A DNA stretch of 64,000 nt, from contig KN834749.1 of NCBI GenBank assembly GCA_000827265.1, positions 1,229,500 to 1,293,499 of the forward strand, given 5' to 3'. The stretch is from Collybiopsis luxurians FD-317 M1. Taxonomy: Eukaryota > Basidiomycota > Agaricomycetes > Agaricales > Omphalotaceae. Shown piece after piece: positions 53,962 through 64,000 of this stretch (positions within the stretch are counted from its first letter, which is position 1; each line of letters opens with the position of its first letter). The notes under the pieces are model-generated. The model did not search any database. It was not told the DNA's origin and was given only the letters and a program-made list of their open reading frames with translations. The translations under genes were made by a program, and so were the position numbers.

Positions 53962-55850
53962 ATGAATTTCCCGGATTTTCAGAGCGGGCAATCGGCGATG
54001 AACTCCGTCGGTGGGCCATATCCAGACTTTCTCCAAAATTTAAATGGCTCTGCGAATCATAGACTACCTCAGCCTCAAGCGACTCAGCCCTCTTACAATC
54101 CAGTGAATCTTGCACAATGGGCAGCCTCACAGCAGTCACAGCAGCAAGGCGTGCCGATGCTTCCTCAGCAGCTGAATCAGTGGAACAATATGGCAATGCA
54201 ATCTCAGTACCCGAACGGCATGAACACGGCCGTGATGAACATGCCTGCTTTCCCTATCTTTCCCCAGCAGATGTTACACGATGCATTAGCATTAAGCGCA
54301 CCAGTTACTGGCCCAGAAGACGAGAGGATGCTCATCGATTGTTTAGCTGAAGCACGAACGCGCAAAGACAATTACAAGAACGCGTTGAATAGTTTACATG
54401 GCGTGAGTTTAAGTTGCTTCCATTGTATCTGGAATATCATCTCATGAACTTGTAGAAAAATGCACATTCTGCAAGCCTGTGGAAGGATTTTTACCTTGAA
54501 CACAAGGATCGTATTGACGGTCATGTTTCTCATTCACTGAAACAAAAGGGCATCTCAGACCCTCCCCCGCCAGTGCTGAAAGTAGCCAAAAAGCCTGATC
54601 TAAACTCGTTCAAAGTGGAATCTTCGTTATCACCTCCGCCTATAGCCAAGCGCAGAGGTTCCAGCCGACCTATCAAGACTTCCATGTCCAAGTCCGCCGC
54701 TTCGACTTCGTCTGCCACTTCAGCTGCCAATCTGCCTTCTGGCAGACGCAGTACCATCAACAGTATCACCGCCCACGCGCCTTCATACTCCTCTCGTCTT
54801 CCCGCGCCAAACGCTGAAATTAAAATTCCTGACCCCCCTTCGCGGTCCCCAACTCCGCCATCCAGACTTGTTCCGCATGCCAAAGGATACAGATTCACGT
54901 CAGAAGACAGAGAATTTTTCATCAAATTCGTTCAATGGCGATTAAAGGGTGATCCAAGTTTGACGCGTAATGATCTTTGTGAGCAGCTGGCTCAAAAAGT
55001 AGGTTATAACATTGTGTTTGTATAGGCCCAATTAACACCAGTACCTTCCAAGGTACCCCATCACAGTGTCTCGTCGTGGTATGCTTACTGGCAAAATAAC
55101 CATGACCTACCTGGTACGCGTTTGACAAGGTTGGCTGATTCTGCAGCTTCTGACATATTATCTGACCAGACAAAATACTTGCTGCGGCTTATGGAGAAGT
55201 TGAAGAAGACGAGAGTGACGATAGCTCGCTTACCTCGGAGGAAGAGATCGAGTTCAAGCACCGTCGTCGTCAACCCAAATACAAGCAAGAACCCAGTGCT
55301 CACGTTGAAGAAGAAGAAGAAGGAGAAGATGATGCGCCCTTTACCTTACCTCTGTTTGATGAAAGCCAGATGGGGGTTTCAGGTGGTCTTTTCACTAGCG
55401 CCGATTTCAATATGGTTGCGCGGTATGTAGCAAGCTTTGACAACTTTCCAGCTGCGTCGTTTTCTGAGAAATGGAAACCATGGGGTGAACGTGTAAGTCT
55501 CGTTTTCTTTCCATTGCTGTGCGACTACTCAGTCGGATTCTAGTATCCGCAGCGGTCAGGAAAATCATGGGCAGAATATTACAGAAAAAACGAGCGAGGT
55601 TTGTCAGCCTACCATCGATCTTGTTGTTTCTGACTGTGATCTTCTTCTAGGCATACTCCGACTCGCTAAAAAGATCAAGAGGGCGGGTGGAGCTAGGGAA
55701 CTTTCGCTAACACGCGAACCTTCTGAAGCGCGCAGACTGAATTCAATTTCCGATGCTGGAGGTCCACCCAAAGCCAAACGCAAATATGCTCCAGATGAGC
55801 AGGAAGAAGAAGAAAGTGGAAGTCGCGCAAAAATAGGCAAGGTTGAATAA
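53962..55850 (+). CDS. Myb-like nuclear protein (resembles RAP1-type Myb domain)
   Basis: About 530 residues starting MNFPDFQSGQSAMNSVGGPY. The N-terminal part is Gln-, Pro- and Asn-rich. A helix (DERMLIDCLAEARTRKDNYK) and KNAHSASLWKDFYLEHKDRI follow, then a Ser/Pro-rich linker (SSRPIKTSMSKSAAS...). A Myb-like three-helix domain then reads GYRFTSEDREFFIKFVQWRL, KGDPSLTRNDLCEQLAQK and PHHSVSSWYAYWQNN; this resembles the Rap1 Myb pattern of an acidic start, a central hydrophobic helix and SW-x-x-Y-W at the end. A second similar block (MVARYVASFDNF, FSEKWKPWGERYPQRSGKSW, AEYYRKNERGI) is possible. The C-terminus is rich in charged residues and has a nuclear-signal-like KRKYAPDEQEEE. A DNA- or telomere-related role is only an inference. 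Five or six introns. Confidence 0.6.
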
Positions 55851-56112
55851 ACCGGATCTCTTTGCTCATGGGAACCTTGGTGTACTTCAGTCTGCAAGCC
55901 TTGGAGATTTTTCTTTCCTGCCGTCATTCTCTGCGCCTCTACATCTATAATATTGCATTATATTGATCACTTGTAATAATGTATGTACATAATTTCAAGA
56001 CCTGTACATTGATGGTATCTGTGAGCACGTGAATGTGAATCGATAATCACCAGCCGTTGCCTTGTAACGACGACCACGACACTATTCTGAGAACTTTCAA
56101 ATCAAGAGCACC

Positions 56113-57771
56113 ATGGATGAAGACTACGATGTACGCGCGAAGCATCCCTATAATTGCTGCACCAACTAATACGAGTCGCAGGTCATTGTTCTCGGAACTG
56201 GACTTACTGAATGTATTCTCTCTGGGTTACTTTCGAAAGAAGGCAAAAAGGTTTTGCACATGGACAGAAATGACTACTATGGTGGTGACAGTGCGAGTTT
56301 GAATCTCACTCAGGTATAGCCGTTAGATCCTGGATTATGACACTGAAGCTGAACCCGGTGCTGTTTAGCTCTACCGCAAGTTCCGTCCTGGCCAAGAGCC
56401 TCCATCCGAACTCGGTCGTGACCGGGATTACGCTGTTGATTTGATTCCAAAATTCATCATTGCTTCTGGAGAGCTCACACAAATCCTCGTCCACACCGAT
56501 GTCACTCGCTATCTCGAATTTAAGCAAATTGCTGGAAGCTTTGTATATCGAGATGGAAGAATCTCTAAGGTCCCGAGCACTGAAATGGAGGCTGTCAGGA
56601 GCTCCTTAATGGGTCTGTTTGAGAAAAGACGGGCGAAGAAATTTTTTGAGTTCCTTCAGAACTGGAGGGATGAAGACCCCGCTACTCACCAAGGTGAGGT
56701 CTGTTTTCTTGTGTTATGAAGAGCTTAAGATCTTAAAGTTTTCTTTAGGTATCGACCTCGACAAGGACAGTATGAAGACCGTCTACGAAAAATTTGGCTT
56801 AGAACCTGGCACTCAGGATTTCATCGGGCACGCTATGGCTCTTTATCTCGATGATGAGTGCGGCTTTCTACTTTATTTGGGAATTCAAGGAGTTAAAATT
56901 GTCATTCAGTTACATCACGAAACCTGCGCGAGCAACTTACAACCGAATCGTACTTTATACCTCTTCTATGGCTCGTTACGGCAAATCACCCTACATCTAC
57001 CCTCTCTATGGTCTAGGAGAGCTCCCTCAATCATTTGCTCGTTTGAGTGCTATCTACGGTGGTACATACATGCTCGACAAGCACATCGATGAGATCGTAA
57101 CCGACGATCAGGGCAATTTCGTGGGTGTTCGAAGTGGCAACGAGACTGTCAAAGCTAAACAGGTTATTGGTGATCCAAGCTATTTTGGAGCTGGAAAACA
57201 GTCCGATGGTAAAGTCCGAGCTGTGGAAGAAAGCAAAGTTGTCCGCGCTATTTGCGTACTCAAACATCCCATTCCTGAGACGGAAGATGCAGACAGTTGC
57301 CAGATCATCATTCCTCAAAACCAAGTTGGACGCAGGAATGGTAAGTCATACAGGCCTGCTTTTGTGCCGTACTAATTATGCACCAGATATCTATATTGCA
57401 ATGGTGTCATCGACTCACAATGTCTGCGCAAAGGGAATCTATATCGCCATCGTGTCAACTATTGTGGAAACCGACAAACCTGAACTTGAGATTGCACCTG
57501 GTCTTAAGCTTTTGGGAACTATACACGACAAGTCAGTATATTCCTCTGCTATGGTTTAACCTGTCGCTTTACTTCTGTTCATAGGTTCGTCTCCATCTCC
57601 CCGGTATACACTCCTACTTCCGCCGGTGTGGGGGATAACATTTTCATCACCCGCTCCTACGATGCAACTTCTCATTTTGAGACGGTGGTGGAAGATGTGC
57701 AAGATGTTTGGAGGCGAGTTGTTGGCTCAGAACTGGTGTTGAAGAAGCAAGAAGTTGAAGTGCAGCAGTAG
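56113..57771 (+). CDS. GDI1: Rab GDP-dissociation inhibitor
   Basis: GDI extracts GDP-bound, prenylated Rab GTPases from membranes and returns them to donor membranes. The start MDEDYD, an intron, then [18 protein letters not shown] is the Rossmann-like GDI/REP opening, followed by [19 protein letters not shown]. The Rab-binding platform includes [20 protein letters not shown] and [20 protein letters not shown], and further conserved blocks are [20 protein letters not shown] and [19 protein letters not shown]. About 450 residues, the usual length, with all sequence-conserved regions present. Roughly seven introns. The C-terminus ends [11 protein letters not shown]. Identification is certain; there is one GDI in most fungi. 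Confidence 0.95.
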
Positions 57772-57924
57772 TTGATGATTTAATCCTTTTCTTTCTCGTT
57801 ACTCCTTTCAGTAGCTCGGATTTAGGCAACGAAAACCCAATTGTACATTTTGCGTTAGATATATTCTATACCTACATGAGATTTGTCGTGGGAGCAATAT
57901 TCAGACGCGTCTTTTCCTACCATC

Positions 57925-60900
57925 ATGGCTCCGCCTTTACCTTCCTCTCTGAGTCCTCATATATGTATTTTATCCTCGTCAGACCTTCAGGAGCTGCTGG
58001 CCGCCGCATCGTTGCCTCAATTGCCCGACATCTTGCAGTCATTTTCTCCACTTCCTTCAGGTAGAGTCCGGTTTGTTTGATTTCCAGCTTGTGCTGATCT
58101 TGGGCCAGTGACCACACGTACAACTTCCCTAGTCTCCGTCCCGCACAAAGCTTTCTCTCTCAGATTTTCCGACTTGACTGAAATCGAGGCCTCGTGTCGT
58201 GAGGATGAAGAGCAGCGTGCGGTTAGAATGGTGGACTGGATCGGATCTAGGATCAGTATTCGTTGTGCACAATGGGTAGAGGATATGGATAAGCTGGCAG
58301 GGAAGCAGCCTGCGCGTCTGCCTTGGTGGGAAGAACTCAAAAGATGTCTAGAGGGCGACCATTTTCCTTCAAAGACTGAAACGTGGAATCATCCTGCTGC
58401 TAGTTCGTTGTAAATTTATCTAATGCATTCCTTCGGCCCTAATATCCCTCTCCAGTAATTTTGGCTGTTTCCACCAATACGCCCAATCCCCTTCAAGCCA
58501 TATCCAACTTGCACGCTCGGGCCATTGAGCTGCCATCATGGGTGGACCCTACATTTCTCCGTTACACGCTTATTGTGCATCCCAAAGACTCTACTTTGTC
58601 GGATGAAGAGTGAGTAGCTTTATATTCAGTCATATATATGTTTCGCCTAATCTTAATCGTAGAGCCGGCGCCCTCTTCAATGCTGTAAAGAAACAATATG
58701 GCCTCCATAGTTATCTGCTTCCTTTGGATATTCCCAATCCTCCTCCAGCCCCTGTACCCGTTCCCACCGCAAAACCCCGTCTTCCTCTGGCCGGGAGCGA
58801 CTCCCCCGAAATTACCACCAAACCTCTGCAATCTTCTTCCCAGAATGGCCCTCAGAATGGAATGAATACTTTGCGAATGAATGAGAAAGACATTCAACAG
58901 ACAGCCAAATTCACTCGCGAATTCCTGGTCATGAGTCTGATACCATGGATGGAGAAATGTGTCTTGGACTGGAACGAAAATGTAAATTGTACTCAAATTT
59001 CCGAGCCTGCATCATTGACCCCGACTTAGTTTGTATCAACGCGTCGACTTCCTTCCCGGTTGTTTTCGTCAACACGCCGTCTGTTCGGCACTCCTTCCCC
59101 GTCACCTACACCTCCGCCCACGCATCGTTCAACCCCTTCTCGATCTTCGACTTACAATGGTCCTTCAACTTCAGCTCAACTGCCAACCGCTGGAAGTCCG
59201 CCCCCGCAACAGCGTCGTCTAGCAGAATTTGCCACTATATTGGGTGATTTCAAATTAGCCGTCACGATTTGGGAAGCATTATCGAAAGAAGGAAAGGGAG
59301 GCTCCGTATGTTTTGGCCCCCTTTTTTATATTTTCCGAGACCCAATCCGCAAATTCTAGGATGTCCTTCCTCTGCTGTTATCTCCGTCGCCTGCAATACC
59401 GCTTCATGTCTCGAACGCGCTGAACGGCATGACTGCTCAATCTACGGCACTTGTGCAGTTGCGTGCATTGTCGTCTGCCGTCCGATGGGAGATTGGAATC
59501 GATCCTTCTGATTTTGCAAGTGAATTACTTGCAGGGGAACGGTGGCTCGTCTGGGCTGCGGGAGGTGTATGTCTCTTTTCCACTCTGGTGTCGTTACTTT
59601 ACTCACAATTTTATAAGGCAGAAGAACCTCCATCAGCCTTACTATTGGCACATGCAGCATTCATTAGCTCAAAAAAGCAGGCTCTTCGACGCGCTGCCCT
59701 CTGGTATCTTGCCGCTGCTAACAAACTCGAAAAATGCGGTGTCGTGCGTTTCCGGTTACATTTTGCTTGCTGTTGAAGTTACCTATTGGTCGTACAGAAA
59801 CCTTTGACCATGTATTTTCTGCGCAAAGCTCATGATTTACATCAAAATCGACCCAGAAAGGAACTCTCCCCGTCTTTCTGGGAAGCAGAGGGCGAGCTGT
59901 CTCCAGAGTCTAAAGATTTTGATGCTATCATGTCTGGCATAGAGCATCCTCTAGGTGCGTCTCAGGTCCCCAGCTCCAGCGTCCACTAAATATTCCCCCA
60001 GCGCGTCTACTTTATACCACAGGCCATGTCAAAGAGTCTGTCAAAATGTTCCTGGGGTTGCTCAAAGGCTCTGCATCATCTTCGACTTCTTTAGATGAGA
60101 CCGAGACTGATGGGGTGTATCTTGAGGACTTCAGAGTTGCATTTGAAGTAAGAGAAGCCATTTCACTACTTGATCCATAAGCCGAGGACCTCTTTAGCAC
60201 ATGAAGTCCACCTCTTCAAGCACAGAGCAACTGAACGACCTTACCCTACCGTTTACTTTTTGCATCCCTCGTCAATCGAAACTTCGGTTTTCGAACGACG
60301 ATCATGAAGGCGATCTGTCTGAATGGGAGAAGCGCGAGGAGACATGGAACAACTTTGGCAAATCACGCGGAATGAATTACCGTATTGCAACTGAAAGCAA
60401 GGCTTATGTCAATGGTAGAATGGTTTTCTTTATCAGACTGCTTCGGGCTGTTCTCCAACTGTTTTGTTTTATAGAACCGTTTTGGATTGACCTTGTGCTC
60501 AAAAATCCATTGGATGTAGACATCACTCTAACAAGTCTGACAATCGAGGTTCAGGAAACCGATGGACATGACCCTTCTTCCTCGAAGTCGGACATCGAAG
60601 TAGAAGTTGTAGACAACGTCACCATTGGTGCCAAAGAGATCCGAACCGTAGGTGTATAAATTGCTGTTCTTACTAGACTACTGATCCTTTGTAGATACCT
60701 ATATCGGTGAGAAGCACCCGATTAACCACCCTCATGATAACTCGCGCCAGTTACAACTTTCTGTCGCTTTTGCCCTCTACGGAGTCTCTTGCAGTACGCG
60801 GAAATCGTTTGTATAACACTCCGGTACAGCGTCAAACGCCTACATACGCACCCGATGTTATGATGAAGGTAGACGTTGTAGAGCCAGGGTGCAGGCTTAT

Positions 60901-62738
60901 GGCGAACTTTGTGGATGATAAACAGTTGATTCTTAACCAAGGGGAAGTTACCTCACTCAAGTTATGGGTGTCAAACATCGGTGTGACATCGATAGACGAA
61001 GTCTGGCTTGTTGTGGGCCCAGAGAGTCTTTGGCCTAAAGAGGAAGAAGAAATTTCTCAATCTGGTAACTCTGCCCTGTCATGCTCCCGCAAAAGTGCTG
61101 ATGTCGACCAAAGATACACATTACGGCGAGCATACTATACACTCTACTAACTCTTTAAGACCGCTGGAGCCGTTTGCTGTTACTTCGGGATCTTTTCCTA
61201 CTCTTGCACCTGAAGCTTCGCTTGAGGTACCTCTGAATTTTCACGCACTTGATCTAGGGTATAAGGAAATACATCTTCTCCTGCTATACAGGGAGGTATG
61301 CACATCTGTTTTCCTTAGGATGCTTTCCAGTAACGAAGACTTTGTTTCACAGAATAAAGAAGCCCCTTGGAAGCAAGTACGAAAAGTTCAAGCCTATGAA
61401 GTACGGCCCTTGTTCCAAATCGTATTGTCAGCGACTCCTTCGTCAAATATAGAGGAAATGTTCCTGCTCAATATCGAGCTGCAGAACACGTCCAACTACC
61501 CTATTCAGATCACCCAAATTTCGACTGTTAGTCCCAGTTGGTGCTGTAATCCTTTAGTTGATGCCAATTTGTAAGCTGTTCTCTGTTACGCATGCTGCAA
61601 TATCTAATAATTACCCAGAGATCTCGTGTACCCGCTACAAGTTTGTCGATTCGCCGTCGGGGTCAAATACTGGAACAACATCTCAGGATGCAAAGAGACC
61701 CTAGATTATGTTTTAAGTAGACTTGAAAATGTCATTCAAGGAAGAGAGATCGATTATTCAAATCCTCCTCCTTTGGATCTCTGTTGTAACACCGTCATCC
61801 AGGTAGTTCAAACATTGGTCCGTCTTATGCGTCAGACTTACCTCTCCAACTTCACAGACTGTTCCTGCAAATAAGTCCAAGGTTCAGAACTTCATTCACA
61901 ATGGCAAGCGGCACGCAGCAGTCTCGTCGATCTTTTCTTCATTTCCCCATATTCCGGCTCACATGTATCCATGTATATTTCCGCTCTTTAACCCGGCCGC
62001 GTTGGATTTACTCATTTGCTGGAAAATATCATCCGAACATCACACCGGAAACTTCCTTGTTTCCGGTTTGAATCTAGGAGCCACCCATTCTCCTCTCCGT
62101 AAGATTTTGGACGCGGCAGAGAATGCAAAAATCACTCGAACTATGTATGCAGAGACTCGGAGAGAGAAGGAGGAAGTCCTTCAGGGAATTCGAACCAGTG
62201 AATGGAATCTGGAAATGAATCCTGTTCATGTTTTCGTCGATCGAATTTGTCATCTTGACCATGATTTCACCGAAGGGTCAGTTCAACTCATTCTTCTCGT
62301 ACAAATTTCTGACAATCTGTAGGCCTTGTCGGGCGCGTATAAATATCACCTTGAGGAACTATTCTACGACGTTAAGGTCAAAGGTCATTTTGTCATTGAA
62401 CAATGAAGTTTCTGATACACCGTCGTCGTGAGTGTGCTTCATTCTTTTGCCAGTCCTATCCTCACTTGAACGTGAACAGTGATGTTCATCCTGTGGTTTA
62501 TTGTGGGCAACTGACATATCGGGCAATTCTCGAGCCCACACAATATGCAACTTTTTCTGCATTTGCTTGGATTAGCAGACCAGGAACCTATGCCCTTGGG
62601 GCCTGGCGGACGGAAATAGAAGTGCTCGAAACTAAAACCCCCAACATAGAACATGTACGCCACCGATATTCACAGGAGCCGTCGCAGGACGATAGTCCTC
62701 TAATCACTGTATCCCATGTACGAAGAACATTAAAGTAG
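57925..62738 (+). CDS. TRS85: TRAPPC8/Trs85, TRAPPIII complex subunit
   Basis: TRAPPC8/Trs85 is the specific subunit of TRAPPIII, the exchange-factor complex for Rab1/Ypt1 in autophagy and Golgi traffic. The N-terminus SPHICILSSSDLQELLAAAS is typical. The most diagnostic region is FTREFLVMSLIPWMEKCVLD, then FSSTRRLFGTPSPSP and AEFATILGDFKLAVTIWEAL, matching the TRAPPC8 layout where the 'PxMEK' helix leads to tetratricopeptide-like helices (RRAALWYLAAANKLEKCG, TMYFLRKAHDLHQ). The C-terminal half consists of beta-sandwich segments (PFWIDLVLKNPLDVDITLTS, LPLEPFAVTSGSF-type blocks, QTPTYAPDVMMKVDVVEPGC). About 1,200 residues in many exons. The stop is at 62736-62738. Confidence is high for the family. 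Confidence 0.86.
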
Positions 62739-62798
62739 ATGTTTTACATATGATGGTGTAAATCCATATAACGTAACTCGCCTGCTACATGTTACAGT

Positions 62799-63659
62799 CT
62801 ACTTGGCTTTGTCATGTTCTTCCTTCTCCTTCTGGATGCGAAGTTTCTTCACCCGGAAATTAAAATAAGTCTGTCAATAGGTGAGAGAGGCATTGAGACA
62901 GTTGAGGATAAGCTCACTCCAAGTAGGAATTGGATTGCATTGAAAAAGGGCACCCATAGCTGCGAAGAGGTTAATATCCGCAGTATGTGTATTCAGAATC
63001 ATGACTGACGTGGAGGGGTATGTAGTTTTGAGCTATCGTCATCGACAATGGAGATACAATCCAAGACACTCGAATTACCGACCAGAAACCAGCCTGAACA
63101 GTTTTGACAATGTCGTTAACAGACTTGGCACCACTGATAACCGCCATGGATGCCAGATAGGCTGATGCAGTTATTGGGGAAACTAGCAAGTTAGATGTAA
63201 GAATTTGAGCGATCTTTGCTCTCGTGCCAGTCTTTCCAGCGAAGGCCTTTTGGAGAGCTCCAACGAGAAAATGTCCTAGAGGTGCTGAGATGAGAAAGCC
63301 ATATATCTGCCAAGAGGTTACTACGTATTGTGTATTAGAAGCTTGCTCGCGTCAAAGACTCACGGCCATTTTGAGAGCTCGCGAATCAATATGATAGTTC
63401 GCCAATAATTTATAGTAGAAAGGATAATTCTTGGGCAATTTCTGGGCTGGTAATCCAGCAAGGTTGCTCCCCAAAACTTCTTGCAAAAAGCATAGCTGCA
63501 TTCATTGCATTATCAGGTCAATGCACGCACAAGAAGAAGAAGAAGAGGAGCTACAAAGGCTGTTGTAATTGCTTTCGTTCGAAGAGGGTGAGTAGCCAGA
63601 TTGTTCAGGTATTTGGCTAGCAGGGGGTGGGGAGCTTTACTCAATACTGGAGAACTCAT
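62799..63659 (-). CDS. Mpv17/PMP22 family membrane protein
   Basis: Mpv17/PMP22/Sym1 proteins are four-helix integral membrane proteins of mitochondria or peroxisomes. The start MSSPVLSKAPHPLLAKYLNN, LATHPLRTKAITTAFLCFLQ has the family 'Y-L-x-x-L-x-x-x-P-LRTKA-x-T' pattern. Later blocks are ALKMAIYGFLISAPLGHFLV, ASMAVISGAKSVNDIVKTVQ, GFWSVIRVSWIVSPLSMTIA and WIPFFNAIQFLLGVYFN, close to the conserved W-x-x-W-P-x-x-x-x-x-N-F end. The C-terminus is KEKEEHDKAK, without an obvious peroxisomal SKL signal. Function in metabolite passage or membrane homeostasis is inferred from the family. Five introns; the one near 63497-63550 contains a GAA microsatellite. Confidence 0.88.
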
Positions 63660-63783
63660 CGTGGCAGCTGGCTAAGACGGGTCGCGGCAATCAATAACCG
63701 GAGGTAACATTAAGTAGACAAGGTATAAGATACAATTCTATCTATGGAAACCCGGAAGCTAATCAATTCAACCAAGAGCCATC

Positions 63784-64000
63784 TTACTTTTGCTGACCTT
63801 TGACCCTGCGTAGAAATGGTTATTTGAGCGGCTCCCAACTTCAATCAGGCAAGGACGTACCAAGCCTTAACGTAATCCGCCAAAGAGACCATGCAAATCG
63901 TTTGCCAGATACCCAGCCCAATTCGAGGGGTGACTCCTCTATAAAGACCCTTAAAACCGTTTGCCTTGTAGATATAAGTGAACGTCGACCAGATCGTTAG
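63784..64000 (-). CDS. Mitochondrial carrier protein, C-terminal fragment (5' part outside window)
   Basis: The window edge cuts this minus-strand gene. Visible residues include ANGFKGLYRGVTPRIGLGIW, QTICMVSLADYVKAW, then across an intron VKGQQK and TAA at 63784-63786. The pattern 'GF-x-GLYRG-x-x-P-R-x-x-x-G' after an even-numbered matrix helix is the end of the third repeat in SLC25 mitochondrial carriers. The transported substrate cannot be named from this fragment. It lies upstream of the Mpv17-like gene, on the same strand. Confidence 0.7.

Overview
The window is a gene-dense stretch of a fungal nuclear genome, most likely from an Agaricomycete (mushroom-forming basidiomycete). Genes are broken by many short introns of about 45-65 nt with GT..AG ends, intergenic gaps are often below 300 bp, and both strands are used about equally. 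The gene set is typical of filamentous basidiomycetes: a KRE6/SKN1 glucan-synthesis GH16 protein, a Zn2Cys6 regulator, a secreted FAD-linked oxidoreductase, a UBE2O-type E2, and fungal families with no assigned function. I place 33 protein-coding genes; the first (AFG2-like ATPase) and the last (mitochondrial carrier) run off the window. I found no rRNA, tRNA, transposon or CRISPR array.

Layout. 1-5.2 kb: AFG2/SPATA5 ATPase, a BCL7-like protein, MED7 and a SNAP43-like snRNA transcription factor, the last two divergent from a 33-bp gap. 5.3-18 kb: KRE6/SKN1, UBE2O-like E2, N-acetylglutamate synthase with a Gcn4/CPC1-type box upstream, an unknown protein, and a PMU1-like histidine phosphatase. 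18-31 kb: carnitine carrier, a membrane-anchored FAS1 protein, RAV1 (V-ATPase assembly), a ZCCHC9-like zinc-knuckle protein and a secreted FAD oxidase. 31-41 kb: a tandem pair of WW-domain proteins, an unknown basic protein, a regulator with its Zn2Cys6 cluster at the C-terminus, an LCCL membrane protein, and a tandem pair of calycin/FABP-like proteins. 41-50 kb: an unknown small protein, seipin, a J-domain/ankyrin/coiled-coil protein with an in-frame stop, an SDR, a SH3BGRL-like thioredoxin-fold protein and a low-molecular-weight tyrosine phosphatase. 50-64 kb: methylmalonate-semialdehyde dehydrogenase, a Myb-like nuclear protein, Rab GDI, TRAPPC8/Trs85, an Mpv17/PMP22 protein and a mitochondrial carrier fragment.

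Most genes are housekeeping functions (membrane traffic: GDI, TRAPPC8, RAVE; lipid and mitochondrial metabolism: seipin, carnitine carrier, MMSDH, NAGS, Mpv17; transcription: MED7, SNAP43-like, BCL7) and do not form one pathway or a secondary-metabolite cluster. I see no new multi-gene system. The most interesting signals are at the gene-structure level: an intron in KRE6/SKN1 that looks newly made by tandem duplication of coding sequence, several GC-AG introns (two in one gene with the same donor), the in-frame TGA in the J-domain gene, and the two tandem paralog pairs.

Gene models were built by hand from reading frames, splice-site consensus and protein-family expectation. Product names rest on motif recognition without database searches, and outer coordinates are start codon to stop codon unless stated.
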